Under the pieces are notes generated by a model. That model did no database searches and had not been told where the DNA came from. It saw only the letters and a program-made list of their open reading frames with translations. Positions 46,839 through 54,599 of a DNA stretch of 54,599 nt are shown piece by piece (the stretch's first letter is position 1; each line of letters opens with the position of its first letter). The stretch is from an uncultured Emergencia sp. (GTDB lineage: Bacteria > Bacillota > Clostridia > Peptostreptococcales > Anaerovoracaceae): positions 1 to 54,599 of the forward strand of contig CALLDR010000180.1 in assembly GCA_937997955.1 (NCBI GenBank). The letters are read 5' to 3'. A program made the translations under genes and the position numbers.

Positions 46839-48325
46839 AAAAGACGATTCTGTTTACACTGGCAGCGGTCCTGCTCTGCCTTCTGTCTCTGGCCGCCATG
46901 GTTTACGCCCACGGCCAGCTGACCAACCGGGGCGAGGACGTAGCCGTGACGGAAACCACTTTGTTCGGAGACAAGAAGGAAGCGGAAGGAATAGAGACCG
47001 TTTCCAACTTCCACTATGGTTTGTTGATGTGGCGGATCGCCTGCAGTCCGGCAGAGACCTTGACGGCAGAGACGGACGTTTCCTACAATGATGATATTTC
47101 CCTTCCTGATCACCGCGCCTACGGCTCGGCTGATATAGATATTCATTCTCAGACGAGCAGCAGTTCAGGCGGCATCGACCTTAAAAGCGATCCTCTCACC
47201 GATGACAGCGCCGCGCCTTATCTGCGCCAGGTTCTGCTGGATCTGGCCGCTGAAACGGCGCCGGGGAAGACGACGAAGAGAACGATGTCCTTAGATACAT
47301 TGATGGACTATCTTCCCATAAAGCTATACTACCATCCGAAGCAGTCCTACAAAAGCGAGTCAGACCTGGGCGTCTTCGCCCTGCCGGTCCCTGATTATCC
47401 GATAACGATCACCGTCGGCAAGAACGATGACGGTGAGGTGACTTCCTACGGTCTGGAGTTCGATCAGGGACTCTATCTTCAGTCCTATGTCCGCGTCGAT
47501 GACGATTACTGCTACGTGATCCTGACAGATGTGACGACGGAAGATGTGACAGGAGAAGATGAAACCGCAGGAGGAATAAGGAAGGTCTCATCTCTCCCTG
47601 AGGGCCAGATGGGCATCTACCGCCTGCCCCTCGATGACGCGAAAGCCCGCGGCGCCTCCCAGTTCCTCAATGACGACGATCGTTTCCTGTTCTATCCCAT
47701 CGGGGAAGACGCGCAGGTGCTGGAACTGGAAGAGGACGACATGTACTTTCTTCTCTATACCATTGAGGACAGCGAGGACAGCAAAAGCAAAGGCGTATAT
47801 CTCTCCTTCATCGACAAGGATACCGGCAAGCTGGCGGACAAGCTGCTGCTTCTCGGCGTTTCCGACGCGGCCCACACTCATGTGCTTGCCGTCTGCCAGA
47901 GCGAGAATTTCTGTCTGACCGTTCTCAGCGGCGGTGACTTCTTCCTGCTGGAACGAAAGGGCTCATCTTATAAGCCGTCGTTCAACGGCAGGCTCTCCGC
48001 CTTTGACCAGTTCGAGGATCTGGATTTTTCAACCGTACAGGCCTGTTTCGACGGGCAAAAGCTGGCTGTCTTCTTCTCCGTCAACGACCGGAAAGACGAT
48101 CTGGGCAGGCGGCGTCACAAAGGCTGCTGCCTGCAGGTCTTCGATCAAACGGGGCTGAAGTACGCGGGGCTGTATACCAACAGTCTCCAAGCCATTCAGG
48201 ATCAGTCGGATATGACCTATCTGATCAATTCCGCCGGTTCGGTCAGCTTCAGCACCACGGCCGGGCAGGCGTCAAATGAAGAGATATCAAATGAAGAGAC
48301 ATCAAAGGAGGAGGCGTCAAAATGA
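46835..48325 (+). CDS. Exported paralogue B of the GntR-ABC operon
   Basis: This 496-residue protein is paralogous to its neighbours: the same N-terminal helix and HGQLTNRGEDVAVTETTLF block, SLDTLMDYLPIKLYY in the middle, and a C-terminal beta-rich part with CFDGQKLAVFF and LQVFDQTGLKYAGLYTNSL. Its start overlaps gene A's stop by 4 bp. The C-terminus is a repetitive tail (SNEEISNEETSKEEASK) whose codons double as the AAAGGAGG of gene C. Function unknown; the product is probably an extracytoplasmic sensor or accessory subunit of the ABC system. Confidence 0.8.
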   Translation: MKKTILFTLAAVLLCLLSLAAMVYAHGQLTNRGEDVAVTETTLFGDKKEAEGIETVSNFHYGLLMWRIACSPAETLTAETDVSYNDDISLPDHRAYGSADIDIHSQTSSSSGGIDLKSDPLTDDSAAPYLRQVLLDLAAETAPGKTTKRTMSLDTLMDYLPIKLYYHPKQSYKSESDLGVFALPVPDYPITITVGKNDDGEVTSYGLEFDQGLYLQSYVRVDDDYCYVILTDVTTEDVTGEDETAGGIRKVSSLPEGQMGIYRLPLDDAKARGASQFLNDDDRFLFYPIGEDAQVLELEEDDMYFLLYTIEDSEDSKSKGVYLSFIDKDTGKLADKLLLLGVSDAAHTHVLAVCQSENFCLTVLSGGDFFLLERKGSSYKPSFNGRLSAFDQFEDLDFSTVQACFDGQKLAVFFSVNDRKDDLGRRRHKGCCLQVFDQTGLKYAGLYTNSLQAIQDQSDMTYLINSAGSVSFSTTAGQASNEEISNEETSKEEASK

Positions 48326-49830
48326 AAAAGATGATTCTGTTTACACTGACAGCGGTCCTGCTCTGCCTTCTGTCTCTGGCCGCCATGGTTTACGCCCACG
48401 GCCAGCTGACCAACCGGGGCGAGGACGTAGCCGTGACAGAAACCACTTTGTTCGGAGATAAAAAAGAGGCGGAAGGGATCACCTTAACCACCTCTGGGCG
48501 CTTCGTCTCTGACGATCTTGGAAAAGCTCTGTTCTGGAAGTCCATATCGTCCCAGAGGTCCGGCGGCCTCCATACGAAATCCTCATTCCGCTTCAACAAA
48601 GCCGACGACTGGTATGCCGACGCCGCGGCCGCGCCGTTCATCTACGTGGAAGTGATCGCGGGAATCCCGGAGCGCAGCTATGAGGCGCTGGCCTCCCTTT
48701 TAGACGATGACCTGAAGGAAGCCATCGCGGCAGCCGCGAAGGATATACAGCCGGGCCAGACCTCGACCCAGATCGTTTCCCTTTCTGATTACACGGACAG
48801 CTTTCCCCTGTACTTTCAAGTTCTGTTTAAGGATCACGACGATGCCGTCCTCGCCGGAGACTTTTTTCACTTTCCGCTGACCAAAGACGACCGATGGAAG
48901 ATCTCCGTCGCCAAGGACGCGGAAGGGCGGCTGAAGACGGTTTCCATGAAACCAGTCGCCGATATCATGATCCAGCAGCGCGAGGCTTTCGATGACAGGG
49001 ACAACCTGTATCTGGCGGTCACAGGATTTTCTCAGAGCTATGAGGATTGGAACATTCCTGAGAACAGACGCGGCGTCCTTCGCATCCCGCTCACCGGCGA
49101 CACCGGTCAATCCCTCGGCGGCCATTCCTCGTCGAAAGATCAGTCTGCGTCAGATCAGGCCGTCTATCCTGACCTGGCCCGGGCAGAGCTGCTCTATCCC
49201 ATAGACACGGAAGCCATACTCCTCGCCGCGGAAACAGACTGCTATCGTAACAATCTGCTGCTCTTCACGGAAGAAGACGGACAGATCCGGTTATCCGTCA
49301 TCGGCCTTGACGACGGGCAGCTGAAGCAGAAGTTGACGGTCTTCGCGGACACGGACAACACTTCCGACATCTACCCAGAGGTGCGGGTCCGTGAGGAATA
49401 TATCTTGATCTGGAACGAGTCTCAGGGCTCCGATTTTCTGTATCTGTGTCCCGAAGACAGCGCCGGTAACGCTGACGATGGCGGCACTGACGATGACAGC
49501 ACTGATAGCGTTACTGATGGCGGCACTGGAAAATACCGCGTTGAAGGCCAGTCCTCCATAGACGGCGTACTGCCCGAAGGCTATCGGGTGGACAAACTGG
49601 AAGACGCCTTTGACGGCCAGCGGCTGGCCATCGTCTGCATGCCATATGATGAAGCCCTCAGAGAACTCAATTCCACCTATCTGATGGTCTTCCGAAAGTC
49701 AGAGATGGTCTACGCGGGTCGATACGACAACAGTCTGGACTCGGTCTATCAGGCCTACAGCTATCGGACCCGCGTCCAACCGGTTATCAGCCCGAAGACC
49801 CCGAAGATTGAGATTGATGGCCGCCTTTGA
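48322..49830 (+). CDS. Exported paralogue C of the GntR-ABC operon
   Basis: This 502-residue third copy has an N-terminal 50-codon segment nearly identical to that of B at the DNA level, while the rest is strongly diverged. Landmarks kept are SLSDYTDSFPLYFQV, AFDGQRLAIVC and LMVFRKSEMVYAGRYDNSL. A Gly/Asp/Thr-rich low-complexity insert (DDGGTDDDSTDSVTDGGTG) lies at about residues 390-408. It is coupled to B by a 4-bp overlap. It ends the operon; no clear terminator was seen before the convergent lipase gene. Confidence 0.8.
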   Translation: MKKMILFTLTAVLLCLLSLAAMVYAHGQLTNRGEDVAVTETTLFGDKKEAEGITLTTSGRFVSDDLGKALFWKSISSQRSGGLHTKSSFRFNKADDWYADAAAAPFIYVEVIAGIPERSYEALASLLDDDLKEAIAAAAKDIQPGQTSTQIVSLSDYTDSFPLYFQVLFKDHDDAVLAGDFFHFPLTKDDRWKISVAKDAEGRLKTVSMKPVADIMIQQREAFDDRDNLYLAVTGFSQSYEDWNIPENRRGVLRIPLTGDTGQSLGGHSSSKDQSASDQAVYPDLARAELLYPIDTEAILLAAETDCYRNNLLLFTEEDGQIRLSVIGLDDGQLKQKLTVFADTDNTSDIYPEVRVREEYILIWNESQGSDFLYLCPEDSAGNADDGGTDDDSTDSVTDGGTGKYRVEGQSSIDGVLPEGYRVDKLEDAFDGQRLAIVCMPYDEALRELNSTYLMVFRKSEMVYAGRYDNSLDSVYQAYSYRTRVQPVISPKTPKIEIDGRL

Positions 49831-49900
49831 CCTGACCGGCCGCTTCGCCAGCGCAGGCAGGGAGTATCTTGATCGGCCGCTCCGCCAGCCCCGGCCCCTC

Positions 49901-51187
49901 TTACAGGCCCCGCTCTTTCAGGCCTTTGACCAGCTCTACGTAGAACTCTCTCACATCAAAGCCGGGGATATTCTCCCGGTTGAGATCAATGACGTCGCCG
50001 TGGGACACACCCCTTCTGCCGTCTACCCGGATTTCGACACAGCGGCTGCCCCATCTCATGGCCTCCACAGATACCAAACCGTCGTTATCGCCGTCGAAGA
50101 GCTTCACGAACCGGTGCGTCATGTTCAGCGGGAACTTCCCGTAGCTGGCCCGGTTCAGCTTGGAAGCCACGCTCTGGCAATAGATGCCGTATCGCTCCAG
50201 ACAAAGGGCCTCCGACACGCCGATCTCTTCGTTGAGGCTCCGGCACCCGCTGTCGGTCAGATCCGCAACCGCCGCCAGAAAATCAGGATCGTGGTCTCCC
50301 AGATGTCTGACCGTGCCGTCATAGGTGGCGGCGATCTTTTTTCTGGCGCCGTCAGGCACGTGGTACAGAAGCCACTCTGCGAACTTACAGCCGTTGTGGG
50401 GCGTGTTGACCGTGGTCAGAGACGCGATATAAGGGGCCGCGCCGCACATGGCGAGGGCGTACCGGCTGTCAAGGCCGCCCTTGGAATGTCCGATCACATT
50501 GACCTTTTCCGCCCCGGTCTCCTGACAGATCTGCCTTATCCTTTCCGCGATCTCCTGGCCGCAGTCCGCCACAGAGGCCGCGGACTGCTGGCCGCCGTAA
50601 TAAATCACCGCCCCGTTTCTCTGCAGCTCCTTCGGTATCCTTCCCCAGTAGTTGAGGTACTTAAAATCCCGGAAAAAGACGCCGTGGACCATCAGCAGCG
50701 GATAGCGTGTCTGACACACTTTGCTCTCCGCGCGAACCTGATTCAGCTCCGCCTTCTCCGTCTCAGTCTCCACCTCCCGTTCCACCAGCCGCAGCATTTT
50801 GATCAGGACCAGCAGATTGACCACCGGGATCATGCCGGTAAAAGCGGCGGCGACCCGCCACTTGAGTCCCAGCTGGGTAGACGTCAGATAGATGCGGATC
50901 ATGCCGCTCCAGAACAGCAGCAGCTCAGCGCCCACGCATATCAAAGCCGTGACGGCGGCGGTCCACCAGCCTGGCCACGCGGTCAGAAACCATATCAGTC
51001 CAACCAGCGCGCAGGCCGTCGATGTCAGCAGAAAAGCCTTCAGCTGCAGGCAGCCGCAGTACATCTGCCGCAGCCTTCTGGTGTCAAAGGCCTCCCTGCC
51101 GATCCCCAGCGGAACCGCCACAAAAGTGACTGCCGCCAGGGCCAGAAGATATTCAACGATCAAAAAAGCGAGTCCCATAGTCCGCAC
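49901..51187 (-). CDS. Membrane-anchored lipase/esterase (alpha/beta hydrolase)
   Basis: The 428-residue protein has four hydrophobic segments in the first 130 residues and a C-terminal triacylglycerol-lipase-like domain: LLMVHGVFFRD (164-174, oxyanion region), the nucleophile elbow VIGHSKGGLDSRYAL (Ser235), a likely acid in LFDGDNDGLVS and a late His in RRGVSHGDVID. The substrate is unknown. It converges on the GntR-ABC operon. A weak promoter (TTGGAT-16-TATGAT, 51273-51246) lies upstream. Confidence 0.85.
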   Translation of the reverse strand: MRTMGLAFLIVEYLLALAAVTFVAVPLGIGREAFDTRRLRQMYCGCLQLKAFLLTSTACALVGLIWFLTAWPGWWTAAVTALICVGAELLLFWSGMIRIYLTSTQLGLKWRVAAAFTGMIPVVNLLVLIKMLRLVEREVETETEKAELNQVRAESKVCQTRYPLLMVHGVFFRDFKYLNYWGRIPKELQRNGAVIYYGGQQSAASVADCGQEIAERIRQICQETGAEKVNVIGHSKGGLDSRYALAMCGAAPYIASLTTVNTPHNGCKFAEWLLYHVPDGARKKIAATYDGTVRHLGDHDPDFLAAVADLTDSGCRSLNEEIGVSEALCLERYGIYCQSVASKLNRASYGKFPLNMTHRFVKLFDGDNDGLVSVEAMRWGSRCVEIRVDGRRGVSHGDVIDLNRENIPGFDVREFYVELVKGLKERGL

Positions 51188-51287
51188 CTGTACCCTTTCC
51201 TTTCTTTTTTTTGCTATATCTTTTTTCTGTCACATCTTTTTCTCTATCATAGCACATCCGGCGGCAAATCCAAAAGAGATTTCGATT

Positions 51288-52865
51288 TTAAATTAATTTC
51301 TTGCTCTTCAGAAAAGCTCTGGCCACATCAGCGGGTTCCATCCCCTCTTCATCTACCTGATAGTTCAGCTCCTGCATGACTTCATCGGTCAGATACGGGC
51401 TCAGCCTGTTGACGGCGGCTTCCAGCTCAGGATATTCCTTCAGCGTTTCATCTTTTATCATCGGAATGGCGTAATACGGCGGGAAGAAGCCGTCCCGGTC
51501 CTCCAGCACGGTCAGCCCGTATTTTTTCAAAAGGCCGTCCGTAGCGAAGGCGTCGACAATGTCCACCTCTCCGGTCTGCTGGGCCGTAAAGCGGGGCGAG
51601 CCGTCGATGCCTACGGTCTTTTTAAAGTCAACGCCGTATTTCTTCACCAGCCCTGGAAGGCCGTCGTCCGCCCGGTTCTGAAATTCCAGCGTGGTGCCGA
51701 TGGCCAGCTTGGAATCCCACTTCTTCAAATCCTCGATGGTCTTCAAGTCGTATTTTGCCGCGGTCTCTCCGGTGACAGCCAGGGTATAGGTATTGTTGAA
51801 AGCTGTCTGGTCCAGGACGGCGATGTCATAGCCCTCGGCCAGTTCATCTCTGCACTCCTGGTATACCGCCTCCATGTCGCTCTTGGCCTCATGGTTCAGA
51901 ATGTTGACGTAGACCGTGCCGGTGTAGTCCACATACATGTCGATCTCGCCTTTTTCCATGGCTTCAAAGCAGACCTGGCTGCCTCCCAGGTTTTCCTTCC
52001 GCTCCACGGAGATATCCGTGTCGTGTTCGATGACGTCAGCGTAGAGATTGCACAAGATCAGCTGTTCTGTAAAGTCCTTGCTGCCCAATGTGATGCTCCT
52101 GTCGTCCTGCCGCAGGCCGCCGACAAAGGTGTTTCCCACCAGGACGACTACCAGAGCGGCGGCAACGGCGAGAACGGCTTTTTCTCTGCGGCGCTTTTTT
52201 GCCAGCTCCGCCTTTGATCTTCCGAACTGGGGCTGCAGGCTGATAGGCGTCACCAGCTTTTCGACCAGCCCCATGAGGAAGTCCACCAAAAGGGCCAGCA
52301 GGCAGGCCGGAATGGCCCCAGCCAAAATCTGCAGGTTGTTCACCGTTCTGATGCCGGAAAAGACCAGATATCCCAGTCCTCCCGCGCCGATAAAGGCCGC
52401 CATGGTCATGAGGCCCACGGCGGTAACCGATGAGATCCGCACGCCGGCCATGATCACAGGCAGGGCCAGAGGGATCTTCACCTTGGTCAGGATCTGCCAC
52501 CGGGTCAGGCCGATGCCCCTCGCCGCCTCTACCAGCTGCGGGTCGATGCTTGCGATGCCGGTATAGGTGTTTTTGATGATCGGAAGAAGGGAATAGATGA
52601 TGACCATGACCACCGCGGGAAGGGTGCCGATGCCCAGAAGCGGTATGGCAAGACCCAGAAGGGCCATGCTGGGAATGGCCTGCACTACGTTGGCCGCGCC
52701 GATGATAGGCTTACCCAGTTTTTTCACATAGCTGATCAAAATGCCCAGGGGTACGCCGATCAGAACGGCAAAGCCTACGGCCACGGCCGTCATCTCGATG
52801 TGCTGCAGCAAAAGCTCCGCGATCTGAGACGCGTGTTCTCCCATGTAACGAAAAAGCGATATCAT
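51288..52865 (-). CDS. Osmoprotectant ABC transporter, fused permease and substrate-binding protein
   Basis: The first 215 or so residues form a ProW/OpuCB-type permease (five to six helices, ARGIGLTRWQILTKVKIPLALPVI coupling region). After a linker and another membrane segment, residues from about 245 form an OpuCC-type binding domain (ITLGSKDFTEQLILCNLYADVIE, GGSQVCFEAMEKGEIDMYVDYTGT). Such fusions import glycine betaine, choline or related solutes. It overlaps the ATPase gene by 4 bp. Confidence 0.93.
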   Translation of the reverse strand: MISLFRYMGEHASQIAELLLQHIEMTAVAVGFAVLIGVPLGILISYVKKLGKPIIGAANVVQAIPSMALLGLAIPLLGIGTLPAVVMVIIYSLLPIIKNTYTGIASIDPQLVEAARGIGLTRWQILTKVKIPLALPVIMAGVRISSVTAVGLMTMAAFIGAGGLGYLVFSGIRTVNNLQILAGAIPACLLALLVDFLMGLVEKLVTPISLQPQFGRSKAELAKKRRREKAVLAVAAALVVVLVGNTFVGGLRQDDRSITLGSKDFTEQLILCNLYADVIEHDTDISVERKENLGGSQVCFEAMEKGEIDMYVDYTGTVYVNILNHEAKSDMEAVYQECRDELAEGYDIAVLDQTAFNNTYTLAVTGETAAKYDLKTIEDLKKWDSKLAIGTTLEFQNRADDGLPGLVKKYGVDFKKTVGIDGSPRFTAQQTGEVDIVDAFATDGLLKKYGLTVLEDRDGFFPPYYAIPMIKDETLKEYPELEAAVNRLSPYLTDEVMQELNYQVDEEGMEPADVARAFLKSKKLI

Positions 52866-54007
52866 ACTTCCTGCACCTCCTGCTCTGTTTCATCGTCCGT
52901 CAGGAACTGCCTGCTCAGCGTAGAGACAAGATTGCTGTTGGTCAAAAGGCCCGCCAGCCGTTCCTCTCCGTCCAAGACGGGAATATTGCTGATCTCCGCC
53001 TCGTCGATCATCTTCAGCACATCTACGATGTTGTCGCCGATATGGGCCACATAGGATACCGGATACATGATCTTTTCCGCCGGCTCCATCGGGTTCACGG
53101 CCCGGAACAAAGCTTTTCTCCCCACAATACCCCTCAAATGTCTGTCTTCATCGACCACCAGCAGGGTGTCGATGTGATGGTCCCTCATGCGCTTGACGCA
53201 CCGGTTCCGGTTCAGGTCGCCTTTGCAGGTGACCGGGTTTTTGATCATGAAGTCCTCGACCTTGATAAATTCCGGTGAATCCCAGATCCGGTTGGTCCCG
53301 ACGAAATCGGCCACGAACGGATCCGCCGGGTTCTTTAAAATGACCTCCGGCGTATCAAACTGCAGGATATGACCGCTTTTCATGATGCAGATCCGGTCGG
53401 CGATCTTGATGGCCTCGTCCATATCGTGGGTGACAAAGACCATGGTCTTTCCCACCTTCTCCTGCAGCTCCAGCAGCTCATCCTGCAGGCCGCTGCGGGT
53501 CACCGGGTCCAAGGCGGAAAAGGGCTCGTCAAACAGAATGATGTCCGGATCTCCGGCAAGGGCCCTGATCACGCCGATCCGCTGCCGCTGGCCGCCGGAC
53601 AACTCCGTCGGGTAGCGGTCCAGAAACTGCCCGGGGTCCAGGTCCACCATCTTCATCAATCGAAGAGTATTGTCCGTAATGGCCTGATCATCCTGCTTTT
53701 CCAGCCGCTGTATCAGCTCGATATTCTGCCGGATCGTCATATGGGGAAACAATCCATCCTGCTGAATCACGTAGCCGATGTTTCTGCGCAGCCTGACTTT
53801 GTCGATTTCTTCAATGTTTTTTCCATCGATGAGGATTTCGCCCCTGGTCGGCGGAATGAGACGGTTGATCATCTTCAGGGTCGTAGTCTTCCCGCAGCCG
53901 CTGGGGCCGATGAGGACGGTAAGCTCACCGTCGTGTAAATCCATAGAAATGTCTGATAAGACGGCGTTACCTTTAAATTCCTTCGTAACGCCACGAAATT
54001 GAATCAT
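52862..54007 (-). CDS. Osmoprotectant ABC transporter ATPase with tandem CBS domains
   Basis: This 381-residue ProV/OpuCA-type ATPase has Walker A GPSGCGKTT (34-42), signature LSGGQRQRIGVIRAL, Walker B IILFDEPFSAL, and two CBS domains (about 255-310 and 315-370) that in relatives sense ionic strength or c-di-AMP. It acts with the fused permease/receptor downstream. RBS AGGGGG lies before the ATG at 54007. Confidence 0.94.
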   Translation of the reverse strand: MIQFRGVTKEFKGNAVLSDISMDLHDGELTVLIGPSGCGKTTTLKMINRLIPPTRGEILIDGKNIEEIDKVRLRRNIGYVIQQDGLFPHMTIRQNIELIQRLEKQDDQAITDNTLRLMKMVDLDPGQFLDRYPTELSGGQRQRIGVIRALAGDPDIILFDEPFSALDPVTRSGLQDELLELQEKVGKTMVFVTHDMDEAIKIADRICIMKSGHILQFDTPEVILKNPADPFVADFVGTNRIWDSPEFIKVEDFMIKNPVTCKGDLNRNRCVKRMRDHHIDTLLVVDEDRHLRGIVGRKALFRAVNPMEPAEKIMYPVSYVAHIGDNIVDVLKMIDEAEISNIPVLDGEERLAGLLTNSNLVSTLSRQFLTDDETEQEVQEV

Positions 54008-54052
54008 AAAAATACCCCCTAGTATTCATTAATTTCTTTCCCCAATACATCT

Positions 54053-54081
54053 ATTATAGCGACAATTTTGAATTTTGTCAA
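54053..54081 (-). promoter_or_regulatory. Consensus promoter of the osmoprotectant operon
   Basis: Minus-strand -35 TTGACA (54081-54076), a 17-bp spacer and -10 TATAAT (54058-54053), both exact. GACAA and TTGTC half-sites overlap the -35 and spacer, so a repressor such as a GbsR-type protein is conceivable. Confidence 0.85.
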
Positions 54082-54120
54082 ACGACACAGGGCGTATTTT
54101 GTCGTATTCGCACGGAGCAA

Positions 54121-54146
54121 CACAAAAGGCAGCGCAAAACGCTGCC
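54121..54146 (-). terminator. Terminator of the PD-(D/E)XK-like gene
   Basis: On the minus strand GGCAGCG-TTTTG-CGCTGCC is followed by TTTTGTG, about 70 nt after the stop of the upstream gene. Confidence 0.75.
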
Positions 54147-54215
54147 CGTAAAAAACTGCCTGCAAAACACTGTAAGCAAGATCCCTTATTCATCTGCGGG
54201 ATTCCCGGTTTTCCT

Positions 54216-54599
54216 TCAAAGAGCTCCCTGCTCTTCTGCCTTTATCACCATGCATCCCTTTTTAAAGAAGCATATTCCATATTTTAAGATCGGATCGTAG
54301 CCGTCGCTGACCAGATCATCCTCGTATCTTTTGGCTTCGATCTGTTTCAAGGCCTCCCGGCACTTTTCTTCCATCTGCCGGATGTCTTTTGTGATTTTGG
54401 TCTCCAGGATCACGCCCCTGCCGCGGAACTTGTTTTCCTTCATAATGATGTCCGGCCTGCCGGTTCCGCTCTCCCGGTTGGAAACAACCAGATACTGTCC
54501 CGCTCCTTTCAGCAGCCCTGTCAGGAATCCGTGATAATAGTTCTCCTGATAGTCGAAAAAGCTGATGGTATCCTGCAGCTGTCCGTTGATGATATCCTC
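54216..54599 (-). CDS. AAA-ATPase/PD-(D/E)XK nuclease-family protein, C-terminal part (runs off window)
   Basis: The last 127 codons are present; the start lies beyond the window. The frame reads TISFFDYQENYYHGFLTGLL, then RESGTGRPDIIMKE and GVILETKI, which match the C-terminal nuclease-like domain (DUF1703, PD-(D/E)XK fold, with D...E-x-K) of a family of AAA-like ATPases common in gut anaerobes. Their biological role is unclear. The end is normal with a terminator downstream. Confidence 0.8.
   Translation of the reverse strand, partial: EDIINGQLQDTISFFDYQENYYHGFLTGLLKGAGQYLVVSNRESGTGRPDIIMKENKFRGRGVILETKITKDIRQMEEKCREALKQIEAKRYEDDLVSDGYDPILKYGICFFKKGCMVIKAEEQGAL

Noticed and set aside
49808..51379. 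523-codon open frame on the plus strand
   Set aside because: It mirrors the lipase gene, whose catalytic motifs and RBS are on the minus strand.

Overview
The window comes from an endospore-forming, Gram-positive anaerobe of the Clostridia. The evidence is an intact spoIIAA-spoIIAB-sigF operon, a sigK gene, a YlmC/YmxH-type sporulation gene, SEDS/mre cell-wall genes, Firmicutes-style ribosome binding sites (AGGAGG) and consensus sigma-A promoters. Core genes are GC-rich for a clostridium. A lone MtaA/UroD-type methyltransferase, the start of an acyl-CoA dehydrogenase behind a Rex-like site, and an Na+/alanine-glycine symporter behind a glycine riboswitch fit an amino-acid-fermenting anaerobe. 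A placement near the Anaerovoracaceae is only a guess. No rRNA, tRNA, CRISPR array or complete mobile element was seen.

Layout. 1-4.5 kb (minus strand): start of an acyl-CoA dehydrogenase, the sporulation sigma-F operon, and thiI with its cysteine desulfurase partner. 4.5-7.5 kb: rny and rodA diverge from two promoters that share one palindromic -10. 7.5-12.8 kb: a looser, lower-GC accessory stretch holding an alpha/beta hydrolase, an unknown membrane protein, a helically phased 10-bp repeat array, a MITE-like inverted repeat, an orphan methyltransferase and an AT-rich CPBP-like membrane protein beside a possible recombinase remnant. 12.8-19.6 kb (minus): radC-mreB-mreC-mreD-mrdA-minD, the cell-elongation operon, without minC or minE. 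19.6-25.4 kb: a DUF1540 protein and sigK (plus), facing a class B PBP and a nrdR-cmk-DUF1015 operon (minus), then ylmC and GC-rich tandem repeats. 25.4-28.4 kb: the riboswitch-controlled symporter and a surface lipoprotein related to trigger factor. 28.4-33.3 kb: a BMP-type nucleoside ABC importer. 33.4-40.6 kb: a histidine operon hisZGCBHAF-IE-PHP phosphatase that lacks hisD. 40.8-42.6 kb: a CmpB-like membrane protein with a small Cys-rich partner, divergent from an Lrp regulator. 42.6-49.8 kb (plus): a GntR/YtrA-controlled ABC transporter followed by three tandem, translationally coupled, membrane-anchored paralogues. 49.9-54.6 kb (minus): a membrane-anchored lipase, an OpuC-type osmoprotectant importer and the end of a PD-(D/E)XK-type protein.

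How the genes work together. RodA (SEDS glycosyltransferase), PBP2 (transpeptidase), MreBCD and the MinD-like ATPase form the elongasome set. SpoIIAA/AB/SigF and SigK are the early-forespore and late-mother-cell ends of the sporulation cascade. ThiI and the desulfurase form a sulfur relay to tRNA. HisZ plus short HisG make the two-subunit first enzyme of histidine synthesis.

The least explained system is the GntR-ABC operon at 42.9-49.8 kb. It has a perfect promoter with an overlapping operator dyad, two permeases whose genes overlap by 59 bp, an ATPase with a degenerate signature motif, and three approximately 50-kDa exported paralogues whose first 50 or so residues are nearly identical while the rest has diverged strongly. 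A second regulatory idea is that spoIIAA and sigK both have a C-rich arm upstream of the -10 region that could mask the Shine-Dalgarno sequence only in read-through transcripts.
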